64,000 bases of DNA from Phyllobacterium sp. YR531 (GCF_000282595.1 NZ_AKIZ01000037.1:124001-188000); one strand, 5' to 3'. Numbered from the stretch's first letter, positions 37,586 to 46,484 are shown. Numbers and translations are program-made. Notes: generated from the letters alone by a model not told the origin.

Positions 37586-38109
37586 GCCATCGCCGCCAGT
37601 TTCTGCTCTATCAGAAGGCGCCCGATTGCACTTTGCCTGTGGTGAGCATGGCAAATGGCCACGGCAATGGCATCGGCCGCATCGTCCGTATCAAATGTCG
37701 CTTTCGGCATCAAAACCTTGACCATCATGTGAATTTGCTTCTTCTCGCCATGACCCACCCCGATTACCGCCTTTTTCACGGCGTTTGGAGCGTATTCGGC
37801 AACTTTGAGTCCCGCAAGAGCCGGAACGAGAAGAGCAATCCCGCGTGCCTGCCCGAGCTTCAGCGTCGCAGTCGCATCCTTGTTGACGAAAGTGTGCTCG
37901 ACTGCCGACTCGTGGGGCTGGTGGTTATGAATGACCCCTGCAAGCCCGTCGTGCAGCTGGCAAAGCCTTGAAGCAAGGTCAAGTTTGGCATCGGAAAGAA
38001 CCGTTCCGGAAGCAACGAAACGCAGCGAATTACCCAAGGTCTCGATAATCCCCCAACCGGTACGGCGGAGACCGGGATCAATACCGATAATGCGAATCGC
38101 TTCTTTCAT
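37582..38109 (-). CDS. ruvC: Crossover junction endodeoxyribonuclease RuvC
   Basis: The 175-residue RNase H-fold resolvase has the first catalytic aspartate in [16 protein letters not shown] (D11), plus the later acidic residues in [22 protein letters not shown] and [17 protein letters not shown]. It resolves Holliday junctions with RuvAB. It leads the ruvC-ruvA-membrane protein-ruvB-ybgC chain. yebC, usually directly upstream in relatives, is instead at 53.6 kb. Confidence 0.97.
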   Translation of the reverse strand: MKEAIRIIGIDPGLRRTGWGIIETLGNSLRFVASGTVLSDAKLDLASRLCQLHDGLAGVIHNHQPHESAVEHTFVNKDATATLKLGQARGIALLVPALAGLKVAEYAPNAVKKAVIGVGHGEKKQIHMMVKVLMPKATFDTDDAADAIAVAICHAHHRQSAIGRLLIEQKLAAMA

Positions 38110-38183
38110 TGCCGAACCTTATCTGTGTGTCATTCATCTTGACAGCACAAAGGTGAACAAAAGAGAAACATATACCGTAAAAA

Positions 38184-38714
38184 TCAGCGATGACCGAATG
38201 CGGTGGCCAGTAGGCTGATCTGATCCGAAACAGGATTGGTCGACATGAAGCGGTCATGTTCAATGCCCGCGCCGTCATTATAGATTTCATCATCCATCTG
38301 GCGGACGCGGGCCTGCAGTCGCAGCGAGCGATGGACTATATCGCAATAGGAAAGCGATATCTCGTTCCATCCCTCGACAGTGTCCGGAGCGGAATCCGTA
38401 TCAAGCCTTACCTTGGCTTTTTCCGACATCACCTGTTCAAGCGTCATTTCGCCGCTGCGGGAAGCTCTCTGCAGCAAAAGCCAAGATGCAACCTGCATCA
38501 ACCGGGTTGTGAGGCGCATCGATTCGGCAGCATACAGCGTCGCCGCAACCCTTGAGAGTTGACGCGCCGCCTCACGCCCCTCACCATCCAGGTAAGAGGC
38601 TGCTTCCTCGACGAGGCTCATGCCTTCATCATATATGTGATTGAAACTTTCGGAGCGAACCATCCGGTCCGCAAGCCGGATAGTGTTGTCTGCCTTGAAT
38701 TCCTGTTCACCCAT
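38184..38714 (-). CDS. rcdA: DUF1465 protein, RcdA-type protease adaptor
   Basis: The 176-residue helical protein belongs to the DUF1465 family that includes Caulobacter RcdA, an adaptor that helps ClpXP degrade CtrA and other regulators. The N-terminal region (NTIRLADRMVRSESFNHIYDEGMSLVEEAA) and ARQLSRVAATLYAAESMRLTTRLMQVASWLL form the expected helical bundle. The ATG at 38714 has AGGG six nt upstream; ATGs at 38717 and 38729 are alternatives. A perfect CtrA box sits about 155-170 nt upstream, matching CtrA control of rcdA known in Caulobacter. Confidence 0.82.
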   Translation of the reverse strand: MGEQEFKADNTIRLADRMVRSESFNHIYDEGMSLVEEAASYLDGEGREAARQLSRVAATLYAAESMRLTTRLMQVASWLLLQRASRSGEMTLEQVMSEKAKVRLDTDSAPDTVEGWNEISLSYCDIVHRSLRLQARVRQMDDEIYNDGAGIEHDRFMSTNPVSDQISLLATAFGHR

Positions 38715-38869
38715 CATATGCCCTGTCATCTAAAATATGCGCTGCCGCAATCCGCAATTTCGTCAAAGCAGTGGCCCCTTACTGAAGGAGGAGCCGGAAC
38801 AGCACAACGGCCGGCGGGCAGTATTCCCCCGCAACCTGCCCGTATGTGCACAGTGACGCAAGTTTATCC

Positions 38870-38885
38870 TTAATAAAGGGTTAAC
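38870..38885 (+). promoter_or_regulatory. CtrA box upstream of rcdA
   Basis: TTAA-TAAAGGG-TTAAC matches all nine fixed positions of the CtrA consensus. It lies between rcdA (minus strand, downstream) and the terminator of the candidate small RNA. CtrA directly activates rcdA in Caulobacter. Confidence 0.6.
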
Positions 38886-38920
38886 GGCAGAGCGATCGGC
38901 AACTATCGGGAAGATATAAA

Positions 38921-38957
38921 CATAAAAAAAGAGCCGCAAAAACGAGGCGGCTCTCAG
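38921..38957 (-). terminator. Rho-independent terminator
   Basis: AGAGCCGC and GCGGCTCT form a perfect 8-bp stem, followed on the minus strand by seven Ts. It ends the candidate small RNA and could also end read-through from the acyl-CoA synthetase gene. Confidence 0.9.
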
Positions 38958-39022
38958 GAGTCTAACAGGGAGGCGTCAAACAAAGTGGCCAAACCACTTG
39001 GTAAGAATCCAGAAAACTGGAT
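38921..39022 (-). ncRNA. Candidate trans-acting small RNA with anti-Shine-Dalgarno motif
   Basis: Read on the minus strand from about 39022, the sequence forms hairpin 1 (ATCCAG-TTTT-CTGGAT) and hairpin 2 (AAGTGG...CCACTT). An unpaired segment GACGCCTCCCTGTTAGACTC containing the anti-Shine-Dalgarno word CCTCCC follows. A terminator, AGAGCCGC...GCGGCTCT with TTTTTTTA, closes it. A TATAAA (39034-39029) sits at the -10 position and a perfect CtrA box lies just before it. The form (about 100 nt, two hairpins, C-rich open region, terminator) resembles Rhizobiales sRNAs of the AbcR / alpha-r15 type. That family assignment is an inference. Confidence 0.55.
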
Positions 39023-39045
39023 GACTTATTTATAGATTGTAATGC

Positions 39046-39061
39046 TTAACGAATGGTTAAC
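39046..39061 (+). promoter_or_regulatory. CtrA box at candidate sRNA promoter
   Basis: TTAA-CGAATGG-TTAAC matches the CtrA consensus exactly. It covers the position of the -35 element of the minus-strand promoter whose -10 is TATAAA at 39034-39029, a layout typical of CtrA-activated promoters. Confidence 0.55.
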
Positions 39062-39121
39062 TTGGATAAATCGAGACAATATTGCCTAAAAAGCCACCAA
39101 TATTGCATTGTCCTTCCATCT

Positions 39122-40768
39122 TTACCCTCGATTTTCTCGCGCTCTTTTGCGCAACTCGAACTTCTGGATTTTCCCGGTGGATGTCTTGGGTATTTCCTCG
39201 AACACCACGTGCCTCGGACATTTGAAACCCGCAAGCAGGCCTCGGCAATGAGCAATCAGTTCGTCAGCAGTGGCAACATATCCCTGTTTCATCTCAACGA
39301 AGGCCATGGGTGTCTCTCCCCATTTATCGTCCAGACAGGCCACAACCGCACAGGCGCTTACACCTGGAAACTTGTAAAGAGCATCTTCAACTTCAATTGA
39401 CGAAATGTTCTCTCCGCCAGAGATGATAATATCCTTCGAACGGTCCTTTAGCTGGATATAGCCATCGGGATACATGACACCCAGATCACCCGAATGGAAC
39501 CAGCCACCCGCAAAAGCTTCATCGCTCGCCTGCCGGTTTTTAAGGTAGCCTTTCATGACTATGTTGCCACGAAACATGACTTCGCCAATCGTTTCCCCAT
39601 CCGGCGGCACCGGGTTCATGGTTTCCGGATCAAGCACCGCCAATCCTTCCAGCGGCGTATAGCGAACACCTTGCCGTGCCTTGCGCGCAGCCTTGGAGGA
39701 CGATTCCAGTTCATTCCATTCATCCTGCCATTCATTCACCACGGCAGGTCCATAGGTCTCCGTCAGCCCGTATAGATGCGTGACTTCAAAACCTGCTTCC
39801 GCCATCCCTGCCAATATTGATTCAGGTGGAGACGCTGCTGCAGTATTGAACGACACGGTCTGGGGAAATGTGCGTTTCTCTCGCTCGCCAGCATTTATCA
39901 GTGTCGACATCACGATGGGTGCGCCGCAAAGATGCGTTACACCATGATCGGCAATCGCATCATAGATTGGTTTTGCCCTCACCCAACGCAGACAAACATG
40001 CGTCCCGAATTGCAAAGCCAATGTCCACGGAAAGCACCAGCCATTGCAATGAAACATCGGCAACGTCCAGAGGTAAACCGGATAACGCCCAAGCCCTGAC
40101 GCGACGATATTGCCATATCCCATCAATGCAGCACCGCGATGATGGTAGACCACTCCCTTGGGATTGCCGGTCGTGCCGGATGTATAGTTCAGTGTTATCG
40201 CATCCCACTCATCATCAGGCATTGACCAGGCATATTCCGGATCGCCGCTTTGTAAGAAAGCCTCATAGTCAAGTTCACCGATACGCGGTCCCTGCTCATG
40301 CGGCGCGTCATCAGGATACTCGGCATCCACAAAATCAATAATGAGTGGCTTCACCTTCGCCAATTTGAGCGCCTCGCTGAATACCTTTGAAAATTCGGTA
40401 TCCACAATCGCGATTTTGGTCTCCGCATGATCTAACTGGAAGGCAATAATGGCAGCGTCCAGCCGTGTATTGAGTGAATGCAGCACTGCCTTTGTCATGG
40501 GAACACCGAAATGCGCCTCCAGCATTGGTGGTGTATTCGAAAGCATGACAGTGACGGTATCGCCTTTGCCTATTCCCCTGGCGGCAAGCGCCGAGGCCAA
40601 CTGGCGTGTCCTGCGATAGAAATGTTCGTAATCTGTGCGCTGGGAACCATGGATGATGGCAGTTCTGGTCGGATAAACCCGCGCGGCACGCTCCAGATAG
40701 GTAAGCGGCGTCAATGGTTGGTGGTTTGCCGGGTTTCGGTCCAGATCCTGCTCAAAAATACTACCCAT
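39122..40768 (-). CDS. Acyl-CoA synthetase (AMP-forming, FadD/AlkK-like)
   Basis: This 548-residue adenylate-forming enzyme has the phosphate-binding loop YTSGTTGNPKGVVYHHRG, the motif YGLTETYGP, the hinge YIQLKDRSKDIIISGGENISS and the catalytic C-terminal Lys in PKTSTGKIQKFELR. It activates a carboxylic acid, probably medium- or long-chain fatty acid, to its CoA thioester. The start at 40768 (MGSIFEQDLDRNPAN) is chosen over 40792. It is a single gene, with the OpgC-like gene upstream separated by its own terminator. Confidence 0.88.
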   Translation of the reverse strand: MGSIFEQDLDRNPANHQPLTPLTYLERAARVYPTRTAIIHGSQRTDYEHFYRRTRQLASALAARGIGKGDTVTVMLSNTPPMLEAHFGVPMTKAVLHSLNTRLDAAIIAFQLDHAETKIAIVDTEFSKVFSEALKLAKVKPLIIDFVDAEYPDDAPHEQGPRIGELDYEAFLQSGDPEYAWSMPDDEWDAITLNYTSGTTGNPKGVVYHHRGAALMGYGNIVASGLGRYPVYLWTLPMFHCNGWCFPWTLALQFGTHVCLRWVRAKPIYDAIADHGVTHLCGAPIVMSTLINAGEREKRTFPQTVSFNTAAASPPESILAGMAEAGFEVTHLYGLTETYGPAVVNEWQDEWNELESSSKAARKARQGVRYTPLEGLAVLDPETMNPVPPDGETIGEVMFRGNIVMKGYLKNRQASDEAFAGGWFHSGDLGVMYPDGYIQLKDRSKDIIISGGENISSIEVEDALYKFPGVSACAVVACLDDKWGETPMAFVEMKQGYVATADELIAHCRGLLAGFKCPRHVVFEEIPKTSTGKIQKFELRKRARENRG

Positions 40769-40841
40769 CCAACACGCCTCCCCTATTATCAAGCGAGCTT
40801 AGCTTAGGTTTGTCAGTGGCGGCTAGTTGATTCTTGGATTG

Positions 40842-40880
40842 AAAAAAATCGCCCGCAGAAACACGATTCCACGGGCGATC
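40842..40880 (-). terminator. Rho-independent terminator after OpgC-like gene
   Basis: ATCGCCCG and CGGGCGAT form a perfect 8-bp stem, followed on the minus strand by TTTTTTC. Confidence 0.85.
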
Positions 40881-40885
40881 TGATT

Positions 40886-42082
40886 TCAGGACATGACTGC
40901 CCTTGTGGCAGGCTTCAAAGTATTTCCGGCAATCGACTTGCTGACCAGGACAGGCTTTGCAGGTGCTGCTTTTTGAACCGGACGACCACCCCAACCGATG
41001 CGCGGCAGCCACTCCAGATAATAGGCCAGAGCAAACTGAGCCATGATGCCGCTTGCAACAAGCAGCGTATCATCCAGCAGGCCGCCCGGGTTCATCACTT
41101 TTACAACCTGAGCAACCATAGCGAGGATAGTTCCCGCGACGAACACAGGCAGCGAATGCTTGCCGAGAATTGCCAAAGGATGATCCTGTGACGTACGCGC
41201 CAGGTTGGAAATTGCAGGCACCGAGACGATAACATAGGCCAGTGCCAGAACATGAGCCAAACGGGTCAACGACAGGAACGTCTTGTCAAATCCGGTCACC
41301 ACCATTGGCAGACCAAGCGACGTATCAACGCCCCAAAGCGGCCAACGCACCCAGACCAGTGCAATCAGGATATAAGCCACTGACAGGCCGAACAGATATT
41401 TGTTGAAAGCGATGGCGCCCCCGCGACGTACATGCATCACGCCAGCAATACCGATAACGAAAAGGAACTGCCATGATAGTGGGTTAAGAAACCAAACGCC
41501 GTCAGTCGGGTAGTTCGGTGGCGCAATCTGATAGACGCCGGATACGAGCCACAATACACCGGAGACACCAACCATGGCACTCAGGCTGTAGCTGCCAATC
41601 AAGAGAAAGAGCGGCAGCATCAACAGCAGGACTCCGTACATGGAAAGAATATTGTTGTATCCAAGCTGATGGCCCATTGTCGCAAGGCCAATCAAGGCTT
41701 TTGCGGGTTGATCCATCAAAGGGCCGATATTGATAAACGACATGAAATCCGGGCGTTTGAGGTAAAGCCCCGCAGCACAGAATATCGTCAGCGTAGCAAC
41801 AGTGGTCAGGATGTGGGTGCTGTAGAGCGTAGCTGCACGCCGCCATGCCTTTAAGGTCATAAGGAGACGATTGCCCTGCTCAAATTTGGAGCCATAAGCC
41901 AAACCCACCGCAATGCCGGAAATCAGCACGAATGCTTCTGCCGAATCGGAAAAGCCCAGATTTTTATGGGTCAGGTGTTCGAAAATCGTACCCGGAATGT
42001 GGTTGATGAAAATGGTCAGCAGCGCCAAAGCCCGGAAAACATCAATGCGGGTATCCCGCTGCTTGATTTGGGTTTGTGTCAT
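40886..42082 (-). CDS. OpgC-family integral membrane acyltransferase
   Basis: The 398-residue protein has about ten membrane helices. It begins RDTRIDVFRALALLTIFINHIPGTIFEHLT, with the invariant His and the later EAFVLISGIAVGLAYG of the OpgC / acyltransferase-3-like family. OpgC proteins succinylate osmoregulated periplasmic glucans; in Brucella a related protein modifies cyclic beta-1,2-glucan. The start at 42082 has GGTGA five nt upstream; an ATG at 42094 is too close to its SD. The short C-terminal tail is Lys/Pro-rich and cytoplasmic. Confidence 0.82.
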   Translation of the reverse strand: MTQTQIKQRDTRIDVFRALALLTIFINHIPGTIFEHLTHKNLGFSDSAEAFVLISGIAVGLAYGSKFEQGNRLLMTLKAWRRAATLYSTHILTTVATLTIFCAAGLYLKRPDFMSFINIGPLMDQPAKALIGLATMGHQLGYNNILSMYGVLLLMLPLFLLIGSYSLSAMVGVSGVLWLVSGVYQIAPPNYPTDGVWFLNPLSWQFLFVIGIAGVMHVRRGGAIAFNKYLFGLSVAYILIALVWVRWPLWGVDTSLGLPMVVTGFDKTFLSLTRLAHVLALAYVIVSVPAISNLARTSQDHPLAILGKHSLPVFVAGTILAMVAQVVKVMNPGGLLDDTLLVASGIMAQFALAYYLEWLPRIGWGGRPVQKAAPAKPVLVSKSIAGNTLKPATRAVMS

Positions 42083-42217
42083 GAAGTTCACCATTTCCTG
42101 TCAATGCTATGCAAGCAGTGCGTTCCCGGCCTCGTTGGGAGCGACTCATTTGGGGCAGTTGTGATTTGATAATGTTTACCTAGGGCAAAAGTTGCGGCGA
42201 TGCCGATCAACTTTGGT

Positions 42218-42991
42218 TCAAGAATATAACAACGCGACAATTCCGTCGTAAGTCAGCTTCAGGCCCATCAGCAAAATCATGCCGTACATGAAGGGGTAAA
42301 ATATCTCTGGCCGCATGCGTTTCACGATCCAGGCGCCCGCAAAAGTAGCGAGTGGCGCAAGTGGCATGAGCACCGCAGAAGCTTGCAGATTCGTTGTGTC
42401 GAACTGCCCCAGAGCAAAATATGGAATGACTTTTACCGCATTGACCACCGCAAAAAATATGACGCTTGTTCCATTATAGACCTTGGGGTCCTGACGCAGA
42501 GGCAGGGCATAAACCTGGTAGGGTGGCCCGCCTGCGTGGGCGACAAAACTTGTGAACCCGGCTATCGCTGACCAGAAGGTGGCCGATACCACATTGTGAG
42601 GTTGCGCCTTGGCGCGCCTTTCTGCACTGGCAGATATATACCGTGCAAAGAAGATGATCGCGACCAGCCCGACGATGAGCTTCACCATATCGTCGGTAAC
42701 AAAAGAGGCAGTCAGCCAGCCGATACCGATGCCAAGCAAAGCGCCGGGCAGCATCAGCTTGAGTGTTGTTGGATCGCGGTGCCCCCGCCATGTCCAAAGG
42801 CTGGCCACATCCATTATGATCAATATAGGAAGCATGATTGCAGCGGCCTGAACGGGCGGCATGACCAATGCCATAAGCGGCACGCCAACTTGTCCCATCG
42901 CGCCGCCGAGACCACCTTTCGACAGTCCGATAAGGATGGTAGCTGGCACGGCAGCAGCATAGAACCAAGGGTTCATCAAAAGATCGGACAT
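42218..42991 (-). CDS. TauE/SafE-family membrane permease
   Basis: This 257-residue protein has about eight hydrophobic helices in two repeats, the first with ATILIGLSKGGLGGAMGQVGVPLMALVMPP and the second with GFTSFVAHAGGPPYQVYALP, both typical of TauE/SafE (DUF81). Members export sulfite, sulfoacetate or related organic anions. The substrate here is unknown. It is a lone gene; the divergent ThiE-like gene is 203 nt away. Confidence 0.85.
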   Translation of the reverse strand: MSDLLMNPWFYAAAVPATILIGLSKGGLGGAMGQVGVPLMALVMPPVQAAAIMLPILIIMDVASLWTWRGHRDPTTLKLMLPGALLGIGIGWLTASFVTDDMVKLIVGLVAIIFFARYISASAERRAKAQPHNVVSATFWSAIAGFTSFVAHAGGPPYQVYALPLRQDPKVYNGTSVIFFAVVNAVKVIPYFALGQFDTTNLQASAVLMPLAPLATFAGAWIVKRMRPEIFYPFMYGMILLMGLKLTYDGIVALLYS

Positions 42992-43194
42992 GGCAGGAAG
43001 ACCTGTAAGGAGGAGACTTTCGTCTTAATCCTGATCGAAGCAATTGAGAAACGCTTTCTCAGGAAAATCACCAGAAAATCTCATATCGCCTTTTCAGATA
43101 GTTCAGGGGGGCCTGTTCAAAGCAGCCCCCATCCTTTATGCCCGAATTCGATCATGATTTAACAGTTAAAGAAGAACGATAGTCAGGGTTACAA

Positions 43195-43851
43195 ATGAAC
43201 AGCGAACCTACTCCCCAACGTTGCCGTATCGTTCTGGTTGCACCCAATGCAGCGAGCGCCGATGAAACTATAGCGAAACTTGGCGCTGCACTGGCCGGTG
43301 GCGACGTGGCGTCCGTACTATTGCCGCCCTACGAAATGGATGAAACATCGTTCCAGAATTTAGCTGAAGTTGCGGTCCCGCTCATTCAAAACTCTGGCGC
43401 TGCGGCGATTATCGTTGGCAACACGCAGATTGCGGGACGCGTCAAGGCTGATGGTTTGCACTTTGAAGGACCAACTGCCGAATTGGCAGAGAATGTTCAG
43501 AGGCTTTCTCCAAAGCTGATCGTTGGAACCGGCAACATTAAAAACCGGCACACTGCGCTGGAAATTGGCGAAGCAATGCCGGATTATGTGCTGTTCGGCA
43601 AAATCGGTGCGGATAACAAGCCAGAGGCGCATCCGCGTAATATTGATTTGGCTGATTGGTGGGCATCCATGGTGGAAATCCCTTGCATCATTCAAGGTGG
43701 AAACACGCTCGAGAGCATTCCGGATGCAGTCATAACCCGTGCGGAATTCATTGCCTTGGGTGCAGCAATATTTGATAACGCCGATCCTGCCGCCGCGATC
43801 AAGGAGGCAAACCGCCTGCTTGATGAACATGCTCCGGCATTTGAAGACTGA
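43195..43851 (+). CDS. Thiamine-phosphate synthase-like protein
   Basis: The 218-residue TIM-barrel protein resembles ThiE, with the phosphate-binding IVGTGNIKN and IIQGGNTLESIPDAVITRAEFIALGAAIF. The conserved ADGVHLGQ of active ThiE is altered to ADGLHFEGP and the usual DYxxxGP motif to DYVLFGKIG. It might be an authentic but divergent ThiE, or a relative with a different substrate. No other thiamine gene is adjacent. It precedes the Sel1 gene by 24 nt and is probably co-transcribed with it. Confidence 0.7.
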   Translation: MNSEPTPQRCRIVLVAPNAASADETIAKLGAALAGGDVASVLLPPYEMDETSFQNLAEVAVPLIQNSGAAAIIVGNTQIAGRVKADGLHFEGPTAELAENVQRLSPKLIVGTGNIKNRHTALEIGEAMPDYVLFGKIGADNKPEAHPRNIDLADWWASMVEIPCIIQGGNTLESIPDAVITRAEFIALGAAIFDNADPAAAIKEANRLLDEHAPAFED

Positions 43852-43875
43852 AAGAAAGCGAAGCAGGACTGACTG

Positions 43876-44940
43876 ATGCAATTGAAGCGTGTTGCTCTCC
43901 TTATTCCGGTCTTGGCAATGACGGTAATGCCGGCATCGCTTGGTTTTGCCCAACAGGCCGACACGCCGCCGACCGCAACAAGCCCTGCTCCCAAGCAAAC
44001 GGACCCAGCGCCAGCACCTCTTCAATCGCCCGACACCACACCGAAACAGGATAAGCCAAAACCCTTGGGCGCACCTGTGAGCGACCCGATCAACCCCACG
44101 CGCTTTGGCAAAGGCGCGGAGGACGAAGCTTTTGGTGCCTATCAGCGTGGGCTTTATAAAACTGCGTATAATTTAGCGCTGCCTCGCGCCGAAGCTGGCG
44201 ATGCAACAGCTCAAGTACTCGTTGCCGACATTCTCGCCCGAGGTCTGGGTGTACCTGCCAGCTTGGCAGAATCGGCGAAATGGTACGAAAAAGCGGCTAA
44301 TTCGGGAGCACCGGAAGCGCAGTTCCGGTATGCCGGCATCCTGCTGGAAGGCAAATATGCGACCAAAGATCCTGTCAAAGCCAAGGAACTGATGAAGGCA
44401 GCTGCCGATTCGGGCAATGCGGCAGCACAGTTTAATCTCGGCCAAATTCTCATGCAGGAACATCCCGGTGAGATCGGTCTGGATAATGCATATCCATGGT
44501 TCTTGCAGGCGGCTGAAAAGGGACTTCCTGATGGCGAATATGCTGTCAGTCAGATTCTGGCCAACGGTACAGTCAAGATTAAACGCGACGAGTCCACAGC
44601 GCGCCAGTATCTCATAAAGGCAGCCATAAAAGGCTATGATACTGCCCAGATGGACCTTGGGACATGGCTGGTTGAAGGCCGCGGCGGCAAGCGTGATTAC
44701 AAATCGGGATTTGGCTGGATGCTGCGTGCCGCTGTGGGTGGCAATATTGCCGCTCAGGCGAGGCTTGCAAAACTCTATCGCGATGGCTTGGGTGTAGAAG
44801 GTGACAGCATCAAAGCAGCTGCTTGGTATATTGTGGCAAGGCGCGCCGGACTGAATGATCCCGATCTGAATTCTTTCATGGACGGACTGGATGACGATCA
44901 GATGAAAGCAGCCATTACCGAGGCAAACAAGCTTCGTTAG
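43876..44940 (+). CDS. Periplasmic Sel1-repeat protein
   Basis: The 354-residue protein has a signal peptide (about 1-26, ending SLGFA-QQ) and a proline-rich stretch (about 30-70). About six Sel1-like TPR repeats of some 36 residues follow (ATAQVLVADILARGLGVPASLAESAKWYEKAA and similar). Such proteins scaffold partner proteins at the envelope; in rhizobia ExoR is one example, but I see no proof of that identity. It is close downstream of the ThiE-like gene and upstream of efp. Confidence 0.82.
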   Translation: MQLKRVALLIPVLAMTVMPASLGFAQQADTPPTATSPAPKQTDPAPAPLQSPDTTPKQDKPKPLGAPVSDPINPTRFGKGAEDEAFGAYQRGLYKTAYNLALPRAEAGDATAQVLVADILARGLGVPASLAESAKWYEKAANSGAPEAQFRYAGILLEGKYATKDPVKAKELMKAAADSGNAAAQFNLGQILMQEHPGEIGLDNAYPWFLQAAEKGLPDGEYAVSQILANGTVKIKRDESTARQYLIKAAIKGYDTAQMDLGTWLVEGRGGKRDYKSGFGWMLRAAVGGNIAAQARLAKLYRDGLGVEGDSIKAAAWYIVARRAGLNDPDLNSFMDGLDDDQMKAAITEANKLR

Positions 44941-45055
44941 CTGCTGTTTTTGCGCTTTCACTTGCCTATTGCGCGAATTTGTGGTCTTGGAGCGCCATTA
45001 TTGGACGCCGCTTTTCATGTAGGCGCCAACTCTCAACTTCAATCCGGATAGACAA

Positions 45056-45619
45056 ATGAAAATCAACGGTAATGAAATCCGTCCTGGCAATGTGATTGAA
45101 CATGATGGCGGACTCTGGGTCGCAGTCCGCACCAACCATGTCAAACCCGGCAAAGGTGGCGCTTACAATCAGGTGGAACTGAAAAACCTTATCAACGGCA
45201 CAAAGCTGAATGAGCGTTTCCGCTCCGCTGAGACTGTTGAAAAAGTTCGCCTTGAGCAAAAGGACTTTTCCTTCCTCTACGAACAGGGTGAAGCGCTGGT
45301 TTTCATGGATACTGCCAGTTACGAGCAACTCGAGCTGCAGAAAGATTTCGTCGGTGATCGTGCTGCATTCCTGCAGGACGGCATGATGGTTACCGTTGAG
45401 CTTTACGACGAACGTCCAATCGGTATTTCCCTCCCGGATTATGTAACTTTGGAGATCACCGAAGCTGATCCTGTCGTGAAGGGTCAGACGGCTGCATCGT
45501 CCTACAAGCCTGCCGTTCTTGAAAATGGTATTCGTGTTCTGGTGCCGCCATTCATTTCGGCTGGTGAACGTATCATCGTCGATACCAATGAACTCACCTA
45601 TGTTCGCCGGGCTGATTAA
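45056..45619 (+). CDS. efp: Translation elongation factor EF-P
   Basis: The 187-residue protein has the three beta-barrel domains of EF-P, with the modified lysine in the loop [12 protein letters not shown] (K33, equivalent to E. coli K34). It relieves ribosome stalling at polyproline, relevant here because TolA, the Pro-rich 535-residue protein and others carry proline runs. The modification enzymes (EpmA/EpmB) are not in the window. A strong hairpin follows the stop. Confidence 0.96.
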   Translation: MKINGNEIRPGNVIEHDGGLWVAVRTNHVKPGKGGAYNQVELKNLINGTKLNERFRSAETVEKVRLEQKDFSFLYEQGEALVFMDTASYEQLELQKDFVGDRAAFLQDGMMVTVELYDERPIGISLPDYVTLEITEADPVVKGQTAASSYKPAVLENGIRVLVPPFISAGERIIVDTNELTYVRRAD

Positions 45620-45629
45620 AACCGGTCAT

Positions 45630-45672
45630 AAGCGGCAACACAGTCAAAGCGTGTTGCCGCTCTGATTTTATA
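45630..45672 (+). terminator. Hairpin terminator after efp
   Basis: AGCGGCAACAC and GTGTTGCCGCT form a perfect 11-bp stem with a 9-nt loop, followed by CTGATTTTAT. It separates efp from suhB. Confidence 0.8.
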
Positions 45673-45692
45673 CTACGGAGAAAGTAAGTCGA

Positions 45693-46484
45693 ATGGCGCG
45701 TTCAGCGATACTCAATGTGATGGTTCAGGCTGCCATGAAGGCAGGCCGCTCGCTCGCTCGTGATTTTGGCGAAGTACAGAACCTGCAGGTGTCCCTCAAG
45801 GGTCCAGGCGATTATGTCAGCCAAGCTGACAAGAAGGCCGAAGAAATCATCTTTGCGGAGCTCAAGCGCGCGCGCCCGGATTACAGCTTTCTCATGGAAG
45901 AGTCCGGCGCAATCGAAGGCAACGACGGACAGCATCGTTGGCTGGTTGATCCACTCGACGGCACCACTAATTTTCTGCACGGCATTCCGATGTTCGCGGT
46001 TTCCATCGCGCTTGAACGTCAGGGCCAGATCGTTGCAGGCGTCATCTTCAACCCCGCCATGGACGAACTTTACACGGCTGAACGCGGCGGCGGAGCATTC
46101 CTCAACGATCGCCGCCTGCGCGTTTCGGGACGCACAAAGCTCGTAGACTCCATTATCGGTACGGGTGTTCCGCATCTGGGTCGTGGTGATCATGGTAATT
46201 ACCTCCTGCAGCTGCGCAATATCATGGGTGAAGTTTCGGGCGTTCGCCGTATGGGCGCTGCTGCGCTGGATCTGGCCTATGTTGCCGCTGGACGCTTTGA
46301 CGGCTTCTGGGAAGATGGCCTCAACCCTTGGGACATTGGCGCGGGCATCATCATGATCCGCGAGGCAGGTGGATACGTGACTGATCTCAATGGCGGCCAG
46401 GATGTCGTCGAGAGCAAAGCTATTGTTGCCGGTAACGAAGCAGTCCAAAAGGCGCTTGTAAAGGCACTTAAGAAGCCAGTTTGA
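45693..46484 (+). CDS. suhB: Inositol-1-monophosphatase family protein SuhB
   Basis: The 263-residue Mg2+-dependent phosphatase has the metal motifs FLMEESGAIEG, WLVDPLDGTTNFLHG and WDIGAGIIMIREAGG of the inositol monophosphatase family. Besides hydrolysing inositol-1-phosphate, SuhB takes part in rRNA transcription in E. coli. The ATG at 45693 has GGAGAAAG upstream. It is followed after 153 nt by the MotA-like gene. Confidence 0.93.
   Translation: MARSAILNVMVQAAMKAGRSLARDFGEVQNLQVSLKGPGDYVSQADKKAEEIIFAELKRARPDYSFLMEESGAIEGNDGQHRWLVDPLDGTTNFLHGIPMFAVSIALERQGQIVAGVIFNPAMDELYTAERGGGAFLNDRRLRVSGRTKLVDSIIGTGVPHLGRGDHGNYLLQLRNIMGEVSGVRRMGAAALDLAYVAAGRFDGFWEDGLNPWDIGAGIIMIREAGGYVTDLNGGQDVVESKAIVAGNEAVQKALVKALKKPV

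Larger units (their letters stand above)
38715..39121. other. Gene-free stretch of about 400 nt between rcdA and acyl-CoA synthetase
   Basis: This is the largest gap in the window. It holds two CtrA boxes, a strong terminator, a candidate small RNA on the minus strand, and a hairpin CAATATTG...CAATATTG (about 39079-39103) directly after the acyl-CoA synthetase gene. I see no good open reading frame in it. Confidence 0.6.

Noticed and set aside
45620-45692. suhB RNA motif upstream of suhB
   Set aside because: The hairpin there is a simple 11-bp stem directly after efp, fitting a terminator better; I could not confirm a suhB-type fold.
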